Assembly (NCBI RefSeq): GCF_028692895.1
Contig: NZ_JAQUWN010000021.1
Coordinates: 1-58,061, forward strand
Length of the DNA stretch: 58,061 bases
From: Pseudodesulfovibrio sp.
GTDB taxonomy: Bacteria > Desulfobacterota > Desulfovibrionia > Desulfovibrionales > Desulfovibrionaceae
Direction: 5' to 3'
A program made the translations under genes and the position numbers. How positions within the stretch are numbered: the first letter of the stretch is position 1; each line of letters opens with the position of its first letter. The notes under the pieces are model-generated. The model was not told the origin of the DNA, did no database searches, and saw only the letters and a program-made list of their open reading frames with translations. Shown here piece after piece: positions 45,300-54,851 of this stretch.

Positions 45300-47732
45300 C
45301 TAGGCGTGGCCCACGATGATGGTCCCGCCGGTCCGCTCCGGGGCCTGGAGAGCCTCGATGCTGACGTTGCGGGCGTTGTCGAAGACGTTGGTCACCTGCT
45401 CCACGGTGATGAAGTTGATCTCGCGGCCGTCCACGATGTTGGTCACCGAGTTGTCCTGGGTGACGTGGTTGAAGTCGTTGTCCAGGTTGATGCGGGTGGA
45501 GTTGTCGTTGTCCACGTACCGCTCCTGGGTGGTGGCGAAGGTCACGGAGCGGTTCTCCACCAGGTTGGTGTCGCTGTCGTCCACGTAGGTGACCTTGCTC
45601 TGGTCCTGGTTCACCGTGGTGAAGGTGGTGGACTGGTCGATGATCCGCGACTGGTCGAAGTTGTTCTCCACGGCCCGGGTGTCCGAGAACGAGAGCGCGG
45701 TGTTCTCCACAAGGTTGGTGGTGTGGTTGGTCTGGCTGGTGTGGACCGAGTTGTCCTCCTGGCGGAAGTTGTAGGTGGAGGACTGGTCGATGATCCGCGA
45801 CTGGTCGAAGTTGTTCTGGACCGAGTGCGTGTCCGAGAACGAGAGGTTGGTCTCGTCGCTGACGTTGGTGGTGTGGTTCTCCACCTGGGTGGAGCGGCTC
45901 AGGTCCTGGTCCACGTACCGGAATTCGGTGTTGTTCTCCAGGGTGGTGGAGTAGGAGGCCTGGCTGAAGTAGCTCTGGGAGCCGTCGAAATTCAGGGTGT
46001 GGGTGGACTCCTGGCTGACGTCGTTGTCCGAGACCGTGGTGTAGGTGGCCAGGTTCAGGTTCTCGGTGGGGAAGGCGTAGTCGGCGTTCCAGGTCACGGA
46101 GTTGTCGCTCTGGTTGACCCAGGTGTCGCTCATGGACAGCTCCGCGTCGCGCGAGTTGTCCACGTTGCTTTCACGCACGAAGGTCTGCTCGTGCACGGAG
46201 CGGTCCTCGTTCGAGAAGTTGATTTCGTTTTCCTGGCGGTAGTCCTGGGAGTAGTCCTCGGTCCGGTTGACCGAGTTGTCGTTGACCACGGTGGTGTTCG
46301 ACCGCTCCACGTTCTCCACGGACTGGTTGCGCGTCTCGCTCGCGTCCACGGGGTGCTCCTCGCTGACGGAGGTCCGGGCGTCCACGGCATGGTTCTCGGT
46401 GACGCCGTTGTCGTTGGCGACGCTGGTGCGCTCGGGCAGGTTGACCGTGTTGCTGGTCTCCTGGGCGTTGGTCACGGTCCGCTCCTCGCGGACCACGGTC
46501 TGCAGGTTGGTGGTCTGGCTGTCGGACTGCGAGTTCTCCAGGGTGCGGTCGTAGCTCAGGGTCTGGCTGTGGCTGGAGGAGTTGTCCATGGAGAACTGGC
46601 TCGACTGGGTGCGGTTGTTGTAGGCGATCATCTCCATGGACTGGTCGATGTGCTTGTCCACGTTCGAGGGATAGGTCAGGGAGCTGTTGACCTCCTGGGT
46701 GGCGCTCATGTCGATGTTGTAGGTGTTGCGCGGCGCGTAGTCGAACTGCCTGGCGGGCGCGTCCGGGTAGTCCACGTTGATCTCGGGGCGGCGGAAGGGC
46801 TCCACGTAGCCGTCCGCCGTGGGAATCCACGGGGGCGTCTGCTGCCTGGCCGGGGTGAAGGCGGTGGAGTGGACCAGGTGGTTGAAGGTGTCGCTGGGCC
46901 AGTTCTGGGTGTGGCCGAAAAAGGTGCCGTGGGGATGGGTAGAGCGGAAGGCCTGGACCTTGCCCGCGGGCGGGATGGGCACCACGCCGGTCAGGGTGGG
47001 CATGGAGACGCCCACGCCCGGAACGAAGGGCACGTGCCCGGCAGGGGAGATGGGCTGGATGCCCATGGGCGGCGCGATGGGCACGTCGCCGGTGCTCTTG
47101 TCGGGCTTGATGAGGGATTGCTCGTTGGGGCCGCTTCCGCCGCCGCTCCCGGTGGAGCCCCCGCCGGTGCTGGGGGAGATCGCGCCGCCCCCGCCGCTCT
47201 GGCCTGCGGAGCCGCCGCCCGAACTCCTGTCCCCGCCGCCTCCGCCGCTGTTGACCGAGGGCGCGCCCGCGCCGCCCGCCAGGGAGGAGCCCGCGCCGCC
47301 GCCCTGGATGGCCGATGCGCCGCCGCCCGTATTGCCGGAGGAGCCGGAGCCGCCGCCCTCGATCATGCCCGCGCCGGAGCCGCCTCCGCCGCCCGCCGAG
47401 ATGCCGCCGCCCCCGCCGCCGATCATGCCCGCGCCGCCGCCCACGCCGGAGCCGGAGCCGCCGCCACCGCCGCCACCGCCGCCCCCGCCGCCGGTGTAGC
47501 CGGGACCGGCCAGGGACCCGCCCTGGCTGCTCAGGCCAGCGGCCGGGGCATAGGGAATGCGCGCCGGAGACGTGTCGATGGGCACATGGGCCGGGGTGGT
47601 GTCGATGGGGACGTGACCGGGCTCGCCGGTTATGACGTGTCCAGGGCCGCCGGCCATGAAGGAGCCGGGCGGGCCCGCCGTCACCTGGCCGGGAGGACCG
47701 GCCACGATGAAGTCGGTGAAGCTGGTGGACAC
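45300..47732 (-). CDS. Gly-rich then Asn/Thr/Ser-rich repetitive protein, unrecognised (fibre-like)
   Basis: The product is 810 residues. The start is GTG 47732, seven bases after GGGAG; no ATG is in frame. I do not recognise the family. Residues 1-70 have Pro/Gly repeats (AGPPGQVTAGPPGSFMAGGP; GHVPIDTTPAHVPIDTSPAR). Residues about 77-195 are Gly/Ser-rich with runs of 12 or more Gly. Residues about 335-790 are low-complexity Asn/Thr/Ser/Asp/Val/Gln sequence with alternating polar and hydrophobic residues and an imperfect repeat (LSFSDTxxVxNNFDQSRIID), typical of beta-solenoid or amyloid-type fibres. It has no signal peptide and no transmembrane helix, so export, if any, would be by a non-Sec route. 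It has a strong promoter of its own and is convergent with the RTX gene. Confidence 0.75.
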   Translation of the reverse strand: MSTSFTDFIVAGPPGQVTAGPPGSFMAGGPGHVITGEPGHVPIDTTPAHVPIDTSPARIPYAPAAGLSSQGGSLAGPGYTGGGGGGGGGGGGSGSGVGGGAGMIGGGGGGISAGGGGGSGAGMIEGGGSGSSGNTGGGASAIQGGGAGSSLAGGAGAPSVNSGGGGGDRSSGGGSAGQSGGGGAISPSTGGGSTGSGGGSGPNEQSLIKPDKSTGDVPIAPPMGIQPISPAGHVPFVPGVGVSMPTLTGVVPIPPAGKVQAFRSTHPHGTFFGHTQNWPSDTFNHLVHSTAFTPARQQTPPWIPTADGYVEPFRRPEINVDYPDAPARQFDYAPRNTYNIDMSATQEVNSSLTYPSNVDKHIDQSMEMIAYNNRTQSSQFSMDNSSSHSQTLSYDRTLENSQSDSQTTNLQTVVREERTVTNAQETSNTVNLPERTSVANDNGVTENHAVDARTSVSEEHPVDASETRNQSVENVERSNTTVVNDNSVNRTEDYSQDYRQENEINFSNEDRSVHEQTFVRESNVDNSRDAELSMSDTWVNQSDNSVTWNADYAFPTENLNLATYTTVSDNDVSQESTHTLNFDGSQSYFSQASYSTTLENNTEFRYVDQDLSRSTQVENHTTNVSDETNLSFSDTHSVQNNFDQSRIIDQSSTYNFRQEDNSVHTSQTNHTTNLVENTALSFSDTRAVENNFDQSRIIDQSTTFTTVNQDQSKVTYVDDSDTNLVENRSVTFATTQERYVDNDNSTRINLDNDFNHVTQDNSVTNIVDGREINFITVEQVTNVFDNARNVSIEALQAPERTGGTIIVGHA

Positions 47733-47801
47733 TGGGAAACTCCCTGCCAAGCCGACCGTCCTTGGTCGGCGCGATGCCGCGGGGGCAATTGGCGCACGTA
47801 T

Positions 47802-47829
47802 AGTATACGCCCGCAAAAAACCGCGTCAA
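47802..47829 (-). promoter_or_regulatory. Strong sigma-70 promoter of the repetitive protein gene
   Basis: On the minus strand TTGACG (47829-47824), 16 bases, then TATACT (47807-47802). The pair is one mismatch from consensus on each side. The start codon is 70 bp on. Confidence 0.7.
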
Positions 47830-47886
47830 GTCCGGGATTCCCGGTCCCCGGCCGACCGCTTGGCGGAGCGGCGGGCCGGGCGGCGC

Positions 47887-47920
47887 AAAAAAGGGAGGCC
47901 GCCCGTCCGGACGGCCTCCC
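47887..47920 (-). terminator. Terminator of ahbB-hemL
   Basis: GGGAGGCCG and CGGCCTCCC (47893-47901 with 47912-47920) pair, followed on the minus strand by TTTTTT (47892-47887). It lies 29 bp after the hemL stop. Confidence 0.8.
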
Positions 47921-47948
47921 CGATTCGGAATCGAATGATCCCGGCAGG

Positions 47949-49208
47949 TTAGAACTTGACGTTCTTCGCCGCCTCGATGGTCTTCTCGAAGTCCTCGTCC
48001 GCGTGGGCGAAGGAGGTGAAGGCGCACTCGAACCCGGCCGGGGCCAGGTAGATGCCCTGGTCCATCATCTGCCGCCAGTACGTGGCGAAGGTCTTCTGGT
48101 CCGCCTTGGCCGAGCTGGCCATGTCGGTGACCGGCTGGTCGGTGAAATAGAGGGTGAAGGCCGAGGCGATCTGCTGGACGCAGACCGGGTGGCCCTTGGA
48201 CGCGAGGATGGCGGCCAGTTCGTCGGTGAGGGCCTTGGTTTTGGCCTCCAGGGCGTCGTAGTCGCACTCGGCCAGCCGGTTCAGGGTGGCCAGCCCGGCG
48301 GCCATGGCCACGGGGTTGCCGGAGAGGGTCCCGGCCTGGAACACGCCGCCCACCGGGGCCATGTGCTCCATGATCTCGCGCCTGCCGCCGTAGCAGCCCA
48401 CCGGGAAGCCGCCGCCGATGATCTTGCCCATGGTGGTCAGGTCCGGGGTGATGCCGAAGCGCTGCTGCGCCCCGCCGGGGGCCACGCGGAAGCCGGTGAT
48501 GACCTCGTCGAAGATGAGCAGGGCCCCGTACTTCGTGCACAGGTCCCGGAGGCCCTGGAGGAAGCCGTCCCTGGGCAGGACCAGCCCCATGTTGCCCGCC
48601 ACGGGCTCCACGATGACGCAGGCGATCTCGTCGCCGCAGGCCTCGAAGTGGGCGCGCACCGCGTCCAGGTCGTTGTACTGGGCGAGCAGGGTGTGCATGG
48701 TCACTTCCTCGGGCACGCCGGGCGTGCCGGGCACGGTGGCGGCGGCGGAGCCCGCGGCGGCCAGGAAGGCGTCGGCATGGCCGTGGTAGTTGCCGATGAA
48801 CTTGACGAACTTCTTGCGCCCGGTGCAGCCGCGCGCCAGCCGCAGGGCGGACATGGTGGCCTCGGTGCCCGAGGAGACCATGCGCAGCATCTCCATGGAC
48901 GGGACGAGCTTCGTGATGGCCTCGGCCAGGGTGACCTCGCCCAGGCAGGGCGCGCCGTAGCTGGAGCCGTGGTCGATGGCCGCGTGGGCGGCGGCGGACA
49001 CGGCCGGGTCCTGGTGGCCCAGGATCTGCGGGCCCCAGGAGTAGACGTAGTCCACGTACTTGCGGCCCTCCACGTCGTAGAGGTACGCGCCCTTGGCGTT
49101 TTCGATGAACACGGGCTCGCTGTTGACGTAGCGGCAGGCGCGCAGGGGCGAGTTGACGCCGCCGGGCATGAGGGTCTGGGCCTTGGCGTAGAGGGCTTTC
49201 GAATCCAT
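47949..49208 (-). CDS. hemL: Glutamate-1-semialdehyde 2,1-aminomutase
   Basis: The product is 419 residues; ATG 49208 follows AAGGA by eight bases. This PLP enzyme converts glutamate-1-semialdehyde to 5-aminolaevulinate, the first committed tetrapyrrole precursor, in the cytoplasm. Visible motifs: [71 protein letters not shown] and [18 protein letters not shown] with the PLP lysine. Length is typical. It follows the sirohaem decarboxylase gene by 13 bp, so the tetrapyrrole start and the alternative haem branch are co-expressed. Confidence 0.95.
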   Translation of the reverse strand: MDSKALYAKAQTLMPGGVNSPLRACRYVNSEPVFIENAKGAYLYDVEGRKYVDYVYSWGPQILGHQDPAVSAAAHAAIDHGSSYGAPCLGEVTLAEAITKLVPSMEMLRMVSSGTEATMSALRLARGCTGRKKFVKFIGNYHGHADAFLAAAGSAAATVPGTPGVPEEVTMHTLLAQYNDLDAVRAHFEACGDEIACVIVEPVAGNMGLVLPRDGFLQGLRDLCTKYGALLIFDEVITGFRVAPGGAQQRFGITPDLTTMGKIIGGGFPVGCYGGRREIMEHMAPVGGVFQAGTLSGNPVAMAAGLATLNRLAECDYDALEAKTKALTDELAAILASKGHPVCVQQIASAFTLYFTDQPVTDMASSAKADQKTFATYWRQMMDQGIYLAPAGFECAFTSFAHADEDFEKTIEAAKNVKF

Positions 49209-49221
49209 GGGTGATGTCCTT

Positions 49222-49698
49222 TTATTTGAAGTAGACCATGGAGGTCTTCTTGAGTTCCTTGAGGGAGTTGAGCACGCAGTTGTCGGTCAGGCCGGTCAGC
49301 TTCTCCAGCACGGCCACCACCTCCTCGGCGTGGCCGGGGCGCTCGCCGTGAATCATGGTGTAGAAGTTGTAGGTCCACTCCGGATAGGTGCGGCGGATGT
49401 AGCAGTGGGAAATCTCAGGCCGGGAGCTGAATATCTCGCCCACCTCGTCGCGCCGCTCGGTCGGCACGCGCCAGGCCACCATGGCGTTGTGGCCGTAGCC
49501 CGCCTTCTGGTGCCGGAGCGTGGCCCCGAAGCGGCGGATGATCTTGCGCCGCTTGAGGTCCGCGATGAGGTCGATGACGGTCTGCTCGTCCACGCCCGCC
49601 GCCTCGGCGATGGTCAGGAACGGCCGCTCGGTATCCGGCAGGTCGGTGCCCGCCAGCGCCAGGATCTTCTGTTCGGTCTCGGTGAATTGTATGGCCAT
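49222..49698 (-). CDS. ahbB: Sirohaem decarboxylase subunit, AhbB-like (Lrp/AsnC fold)
   Basis: The product is 158 residues. It has a winged-HTH N-terminus ([20 protein letters not shown]) and an Lrp-type ligand domain with the AhbB hallmark [20 protein letters not shown], then [20 protein letters not shown]. AhbA/AhbB together decarboxylate sirohaem to 12,18-didecarboxysirohaem in the alternative haem pathway of sulfate reducers. Its partner AhbA is not in the window. The ribosome site is weak. It is the first gene of the pair with hemL. An Lrp-type regulator is a less likely alternative. Confidence 0.85.
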   Translation of the reverse strand: MAIQFTETEQKILALAGTDLPDTERPFLTIAEAAGVDEQTVIDLIADLKRRKIIRRFGATLRHQKAGYGHNAMVAWRVPTERRDEVGEIFSSRPEISHCYIRRTYPEWTYNFYTMIHGERPGHAEEVVAVLEKLTGLTDNCVLNSLKELKKTSMVYFK

Positions 49699-49830
49699 GG
49701 CTGTGGTCTATACCGTTCCGGGAGGCGGGATGCAACCGGTGCGCGTCCCGAATCCGGCGCATTGACCCTTGCCAGCGGAGGGCGCGGCACGTAACGTTGC
49801 GTCCCCAATGCAACATCCAAGGAGAGATCC

Positions 49831-50823
49831 ATGAAAATAGCCGTACTCGGGGCCGGAGCCTGGGGCACCACCCTGGCCGACATGCTGGCCAAGACCGAGA
49901 TCGAGACCGTGCTCTGGGCGCGCGAGGCGGATGTCGTGGCGGACGTCAACGAGCGCCACGAGAACGCCGCCTTCCTGCCGGGCGTGACCCTGACCGACCG
50001 GCTCCGGGCCGAGAGCGACCCGGCCAGGGCCTTTGCCGGGGCCGACTATTTCCTGCTGGTCATCCCCAGCCAGTTCATCCGGCCCGCCCTGGCGGGCTTT
50101 CGCGACGCGCTGCCCGACCGGCCGGTCATGGTCTGCGCCTCCAAGGGCATCGAGCTGGACTCCCTGGCCCCCATGAGCCGGGTGGTGGCCGAGGCCCTGG
50201 AGGGCAAGCGGCCGCGCTACGCCTCGCTTTCCGGCCCGTCCTTCGCGGCCGAGGTCAGCCGGGAGATGCCCACTTCCGTGTCCCTGGGCTGCGAGGACCA
50301 CGAGCTTGGGCGCGAGCTCCAGGCCGCGTTCTCCACCCCGTTCTTCCGGGTCTACTTCACCCCGGACTACCGGGGCGTGGAGCTGGGCGGCGCGGTCAAG
50401 AACGTCATCGCCATCGCGGCGGGCATCGCCGACGGCCTGGGCTTCGGCCACGACGCCCGGGCCGCGCTGATCACGCGCGGGCTGTCCGAGATGTCCCGCC
50501 TGGGCATGGCCATGGGCGGCCAGCAGCGGACCTTCATGGGCCTTTCCGGCATGGGCGACCTGGTCCTGACCTGCACGGGCGACCTGTCGCGCAACCGCCA
50601 GGTGGGCCTCAAGCTCGGTTCCGGCATGAAGCTCGACGCCATCATCGGCGAGATGCGGGCCGTGGCCGAGGGCGTCAAGACCACCCGCGCCCTTTATAAT
50701 CTTTCGCAGAAGCTCGAAGTGGAGTTGCCCATCACCGAGCAGGTCTATAGTATCCTGTATGAGGACAAGGACCCGGCCCGGGCCGTCAAGGACCTGATGA
50801 GCCGGGACCTCAAGGACGAATAG
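49831..50823 (+). CDS. gpsA: Glycerol-3-phosphate dehydrogenase [NAD(P)+]
   Basis: The product is 330 residues; ATG 49831 follows AAGGAGAG. It reduces dihydroxyacetone phosphate to sn-glycerol-3-phosphate for phospholipid synthesis. KIAVLGAGAWGTTLADMLAK is the NAD(P) loop, VMVCASKGIELDSL the conserved substrate strand, and LGGAVKNVIAIAAGIADGLG holds the catalytic Lys. RGLSEMSRLGMAMGGQQRTF follows in the helical C-terminal domain. It leads a plus-strand series with a small lipoprotein 19 bp on. Confidence 0.95.
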   Translation: MKIAVLGAGAWGTTLADMLAKTEIETVLWAREADVVADVNERHENAAFLPGVTLTDRLRAESDPARAFAGADYFLLVIPSQFIRPALAGFRDALPDRPVMVCASKGIELDSLAPMSRVVAEALEGKRPRYASLSGPSFAAEVSREMPTSVSLGCEDHELGRELQAAFSTPFFRVYFTPDYRGVELGGAVKNVIAIAAGIADGLGFGHDARAALITRGLSEMSRLGMAMGGQQRTFMGLSGMGDLVLTCTGDLSRNRQVGLKLGSGMKLDAIIGEMRAVAEGVKTTRALYNLSQKLEVELPITEQVYSILYEDKDPARAVKDLMSRDLKDE

Positions 50824-50842
50824 CCAACCCCGAGGAGCCGCC

Positions 50843-51100
50843 ATGCGCCCGTTTCTCCTGATCTGCCTCCTGCTCTCCCTGCTGCTGGCCGCGAGCTGCT
50901 CCAAGCAGTGGTCCAACCCCGAATCCGGGGACAAGCGCCAGTCCGAGGCCAAGTTCAAGCAGGACTCCCTGGACTGCGACGTCAAGGCCGGCGAGCGGTT
51001 CCCCCTGGACAAGCGCCGCCAGCTTGAGGTCTACGACCAGTGCATGGAGGACCGGGGCTGGGCGCGCAAGGAGGCCGAAATCCGTTTCGGCAGGCATTAA
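50843..51100 (+). CDS. Small lipoprotein
   Basis: The product is 85 residues behind GAGGAG. FLLICLLLSLLLAASCSKQW is a lipoprotein signal (lipobox LAASC, so Cys lipidation). The mature part is charged with two cysteines (DSLDCDVKAGE, YDQCMEDRGWARKE), a pattern of many small envelope lipoproteins. Function unknown. It follows gpsA by 19 bp and precedes the NmrA-like gene by 32 bp. Confidence 0.75.
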   Translation: MRPFLLICLLLSLLLAASCSKQWSNPESGDKRQSEAKFKQDSLDCDVKAGERFPLDKRRQLEVYDQCMEDRGWARKEAEIRFGRH

Positions 51101-51132
51101 CGGCCCTGCGGCCTCAGGGGAGGGATGATCCC

Positions 51133-52644
51133 ATGGACGAACGGCCCGTGCTCGTGCTCGGCTCCACCGGCTACGTGGGTGGACGGCTGGTGCCGCTCCT
51201 GCTGGAGCGGGGCCATCGGGTCCGCGCGGCCGGGCGCAGCGTGGAGAAAATCCGCTCGCGCCCCTGGGCCGACAACCCCATGGTCGAGGTCGTGCGCGCG
51301 GACATGCACGACGCGGCCTCCCTGCTGGCCGCCGCAAAGGGATGCCGGGCGGCCTTCTACCTGGTCCACTCCATGAGCCGCCCCAGCCGCGACTTCGCGG
51401 CCGAGGAGCGGGACGCGGCCTACAACATGGTCCGCGCCGCCTCGGGCTCCGGCCTGGAGCGGATCATCTACCTGGGCGGCCTGGGCGAGGACCACAAGGA
51501 CCGGCCGCTCTCCAAGCATTTGCGCTCCCGTGCCGAGGTGGCCCGCATCCTGGCCCTTTCCCCGGCGCGGGTGACCACCCTGCGCGCCGCCCAGATCATC
51601 GGCGCGGGTTCCTCCTCATTTGAACTCATCCGCTACCTGGGCGACCGGCTGCCGGTCATGCTCACGCCCGAGTGGGTGCGCACCCGGACCCAGCCCATCG
51701 CCATCCGCAACGTCCTTGGCTACCTGGCGGGCTGCCTGGAGAACGACGCCACCGCCGGGCTGACCCTGGACATCGGCGGCCCGGACGTCCTGTCCTACAC
51801 CGAGCTTTTCCACCTCTACGCCGAGGTGGCCGGGCTGCCCCGGCGGCGGATCATCCCCGCGCCCTTTCTGACGCCCCGGCTCTCCTCGTTCTGGGTGTCC
51901 ATGTTCACGCCCGTGCCCATGTCTCTGGTCCGCTCCCTGGTGGAGGGGCTGCGCAACGAGGTGGTCTGCCGCGACAACGCCATCCGCGAGCTGGTGCCCC
52001 AGAAGCTCCTGACCTGCCGCGAGGCCATCCGCCGCGCCGTGGACAAGACCGCCCAGCAGCAGGTGGAGACCTGCCTCTTCGACGTGGGCAGCGCCTGCAT
52101 GCCGGAGTGGGCCGGGGTGAACGACCCGGACTATGCGGGCGGCACGCGCTACGAGATGGGCTACCGCGCCCGGCTCCAGGGCGATCCCGAGCAGGTCTGG
52201 CAGACCGTGGCCCGAATCGGCGGCGAGAGGGGGTGGTACTACGGCGATCCCCTGTGGCAGCTCCGGGGCTTCATCGACCGGCTCCTGGCCGGGCCCGGCA
52301 CCCGGCGCGGGCGGCCCCACGGCGACGGCGTGCCCAGGGTGGGCGACGCCCTGGACTTCTGGCGCGTCATCGCCAGCGATCCCGGCCGCAGGCTGCTCCT
52401 GCTGGCCGAGATGCGGCTGCCGGGCGAGGCGTTGCTGGAGTTCAGGCTCAAGTCCCAGTGGGACAACGCCGTGGATCTGTCCATGACCGCCAAGTTCCTG
52501 CCCAAGGGGCTTTTCGGCATCCTCTACTGGAAGGCCATGTACCCCTTCCATCTCCTGCTTTTCAGCAACATGATCGAGAACATCTCCCGCCGGGCGGGCA
52601 CTTTCCTCTACGAGCCGCCGGAGCGGATCGAGTCAAAGAAGTGA
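51133..52644 (+). CDS. NmrA-like Rossmann protein with DUF2867 domain
   Basis: The product is 503 residues; ATG 51133 follows GGGAGGG. The N-terminal atypical SDR domain opens with VLVLGSTGYVGGRLVPLLLE and includes AFYLVHSMS and IIYLGGLGEDH, binding NAD(P). The C-terminal half from about residue 340 is DUF2867-like (YEMGYRARLQGDPEQVWQTV, FWRVIASDPGRRLLLLAEMR). Such fusions are assigned to membrane-associated lipid or quinone-related metabolism without firm proof. Its stop overlaps the cbiD start by 4 bp (GTGA), so it is translationally coupled to cobalamin genes. Confidence 0.85.
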   Translation: MDERPVLVLGSTGYVGGRLVPLLLERGHRVRAAGRSVEKIRSRPWADNPMVEVVRADMHDAASLLAAAKGCRAAFYLVHSMSRPSRDFAAEERDAAYNMVRAASGSGLERIIYLGGLGEDHKDRPLSKHLRSRAEVARILALSPARVTTLRAAQIIGAGSSSFELIRYLGDRLPVMLTPEWVRTRTQPIAIRNVLGYLAGCLENDATAGLTLDIGGPDVLSYTELFHLYAEVAGLPRRRIIPAPFLTPRLSSFWVSMFTPVPMSLVRSLVEGLRNEVVCRDNAIRELVPQKLLTCREAIRRAVDKTAQQQVETCLFDVGSACMPEWAGVNDPDYAGGTRYEMGYRARLQGDPEQVWQTVARIGGERGWYYGDPLWQLRGFIDRLLAGPGTRRGRPHGDGVPRVGDALDFWRVIASDPGRRLLLLAEMRLPGEALLEFRLKSQWDNAVDLSMTAKFLPKGLFGILYWKAMYPFHLLLFSNMIENISRRAGTFLYEPPERIESKK

Positions 52645-53762
52645 CCGGAAATACTACTGAAAACGTCACCGACGTGCTGGCCGGGGAGACGACCCGCGAG
52701 CTGCGCGCCGGGCGGACCACCGGCACCTGCGCCACGGCCGCGGCCATGGCCGCGCTGCGCTGCCTGCTCACGGGCGAGCGGCGGGCCGCCATGTCCGCTC
52801 CCCTCCCCGCGGGCGGCGTCCTGACCGTGCCCGTGGCCCGCATCGAGCGCGAGGGAGCGGCGGTGCGCGCAACGGTCCTCAAGGACGGCGGCGACGACCC
52901 GGACGCCACCCACGGCTGCGAGATTCAGGCGCTGGTTGCCCTGGAGCCCGGCGACGGGCCGCTCGCGGTCGCCGTCGACGGCGGCCGGGGCGTGGGGCGG
53001 GCCACCCTGCCGGGGCTGCCGGTGCCCGTGGGCGCGGCGGCCATCAACCCGGACCCCCTGCGCCAGATCGAGGCCGGGGTGCGCATGGCCGCGTCCGGGC
53101 TCGGCTCGGGCCGGGTCCGCGTGCTGGTCGAGGTCCCGGAGGGAGAGGCCATCGCGAAAAAGACCATGAACCCGCGCCTGGGCATCCTGGGCGGCATCTC
53201 CATCCTGGGCACCCAGGGCATCGTCCGGCCCTATTCGCACGACGCCTGGACCGCCACCATCGAGGAAGGCATGGACGTGGCCCTGGCCCTGGGGCTCGAC
53301 CACGTGGTCCTGACCACGGGCCGCCGGTCCGAGCGGCTCTTCCTGGACGCGCATCCCGGAACCCCGCCCCAGGCCCTGGTCCAGGCGGCGGACTTCTTCG
53401 CCTTTTCCCTGCGCGCGGCGGCCCGCCGGGGCTTCGCCCGCGTCACCTGGTCCCTGTTCTTCGGCAAGCTGGCCAAGCAGGCCCAGGGCATGGAGTACAC
53501 CCACGCCAAGTCCGACCCCGTGGATTTCGCCCGGCTGGCCGACTGGTGCGCCGAGGCGGGCTGCGACCCGCGCCGCGTCGAGGCGACGCGCGGGGCCAAC
53601 ACCGCCCGCCAGGTCCTGGACCTCCTGGCCGACGACCCGGCCCGGCCCGCCCTGGTCCGCCTCCTGGTGGAGCGCGCCAGGGAGTCCGCCAACGCCTTCG
53701 GCGGCCCCGCTCTGGCCGTGGGCTACGCGGTCTTCGACTTCGACGGCGCCCGGCTGGGATAG
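52641..53762 (+). CDS. cbiD: Cobalt-precorrin-5B (C1)-methyltransferase
   Basis: The product is 373 residues from GTG 52641, overlapping the upstream stop. It methylates C1 of cobalt-precorrin-5B in anaerobic cobalamin synthesis. ELRAGRTTGTCATAAAMAAL is the typical CbiD start; NPRLGILGGISILGTQGIVR and VVLTTGRRSERLFL are conserved further on, with KLAKQAQGMEYTHAKSD near residue 275. No cobalamin riboswitch precedes it because the upstream gene overlaps. cbiG follows after 54 bp. Confidence 0.93.
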   Translation: MTGNTTENVTDVLAGETTRELRAGRTTGTCATAAAMAALRCLLTGERRAAMSAPLPAGGVLTVPVARIEREGAAVRATVLKDGGDDPDATHGCEIQALVALEPGDGPLAVAVDGGRGVGRATLPGLPVPVGAAAINPDPLRQIEAGVRMAASGLGSGRVRVLVEVPEGEAIAKKTMNPRLGILGGISILGTQGIVRPYSHDAWTATIEEGMDVALALGLDHVVLTTGRRSERLFLDAHPGTPPQALVQAADFFAFSLRAAARRGFARVTWSLFFGKLAKQAQGMEYTHAKSDPVDFARLADWCAEAGCDPRRVEATRGANTARQVLDLLADDPARPALVRLLVERARESANAFGGPALAVGYAVFDFDGARLG

Positions 53763-53816
53763 CCCGCCTTTTTCCTCTTCCGCATCGGGCCGGGAACTGG
53801 TACCAACGGGGGTACC

Positions 53817-54851
53817 ATGTCAGCAACCGTCGCCTGCTACGCCCTGACCCGCCGGGGGCTCGAACTCGCCGTGCGCCTCGCCCAGCGCCTCGGGGGCGAG
53901 GTTTTCGCCCCGCGCCGCTTCCGTGGCGACATGGCCGCCCACGCCTTCGACTCCCTTTCCGAACTGGTGGCCGAAACCTTTCCCCGTTACCGCGCCCATG
54001 TCTTCGTGGCCGCCTCCGGCATCGCGGTCCGGTGCATCGCGCCCCACCTGCGGGGCAAGGACGTGGACCCGGCCGTGGTCTGCCTGGACCAGTACGGCCG
54101 GTTCGCCATCAGCCTGCTTTCCGGCCACCTGGGCGGGGGCAACGAGCTGGCCGAGCGCTGCGCGAACATCGTCGGGGGCCAGGCCGTCATCACCACGGCC
54201 ACGGATTCGGCCGGACTGCCCTCCCTGGACATGCTGGCCGTGGCACGAGGGCTGTCCATCGGCAACCTGGACCGGGTCAAGACGGTCAACGGGGCCATCC
54301 TGGACGGCCGGGCCGTGCAGGTCTTCGATCCCGACAACTGGCTGGGCGCCAGGGGCGAGCACTGGGCCGCGACCGTGGATTCCTCGGCGGACTGGTGGCC
54401 GGGCGAGCCCGGCGTCTGGGTCTCGGTGCGCGAGGATTGCCCGGACGACGGGGCCCTGCGCCTCTATCCGAGGGCGCTGATGCTCGGCGTGGGCTGCCGC
54501 CGGGGGACCGGGGTGGACGAGATCTTCAGCCATATCCAGACCGTGATGCGGAACAACCACTTCCCCCTGTCGGCCGTGGGCGGGCTTGGCAGCGCCGAGG
54601 TCAAGGCGAACGAGCCGGGCATCCTGGAGGCCGCCGCCCGCCTGGGCGTGACCCCCGTCTTCTTTTCCCCGGAGCGGCTGGACTCCGTGAACGTGCCCAG
54701 TCCGTCATCCATTGTACGCCAGCACATGGGCGTCGGCTCGGTCTCCGAGGCGGCGGCCCTGCTCCTGTCCGACGGCGGGGAGCTGCTGGTGCTCAAGACC
54801 AAGACCGAAACCGTGACCCTGGCCGTGGCCAAGGTGAAAAGGCAGGCATAG
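53817..54851 (+). CDS. cbiG: Cobalt-precorrin-5A hydrolase
   Basis: The product is 344 residues from ATG 53817. CbiG opens the lactone ring of cobalt-precorrin-5A and releases acetaldehyde. The N-terminal domain has FVAASGIAVRCIAPHLRGKD, the central one LLSGHLGGGNELAERCANIV and ITTATDSAGLPSLDM, and the C-terminal one ALMLGVGCRRGTGVDEI and VGGLGSAEVKANEPG. The ribosome site is weak (GGGGG). A KpnI-like GGTACC repeat (53799 and 53810) sits at the start. cbiH follows directly. Confidence 0.92.
   Translation: MSATVACYALTRRGLELAVRLAQRLGGEVFAPRRFRGDMAAHAFDSLSELVAETFPRYRAHVFVAASGIAVRCIAPHLRGKDVDPAVVCLDQYGRFAISLLSGHLGGGNELAERCANIVGGQAVITTATDSAGLPSLDMLAVARGLSIGNLDRVKTVNGAILDGRAVQVFDPDNWLGARGEHWAATVDSSADWWPGEPGVWVSVREDCPDDGALRLYPRALMLGVGCRRGTGVDEIFSHIQTVMRNNHFPLSAVGGLGSAEVKANEPGILEAAARLGVTPVFFSPERLDSVNVPSPSSIVRQHMGVGSVSEAAALLLSDGGELLVLKTKTETVTLAVAKVKRQA

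Noticed and set aside
52641-52700. Cobalamin riboswitch before cbiD
   Set aside because: cbiD overlaps the upstream gene and there is no leader space; no cobalamin-box pattern seen.
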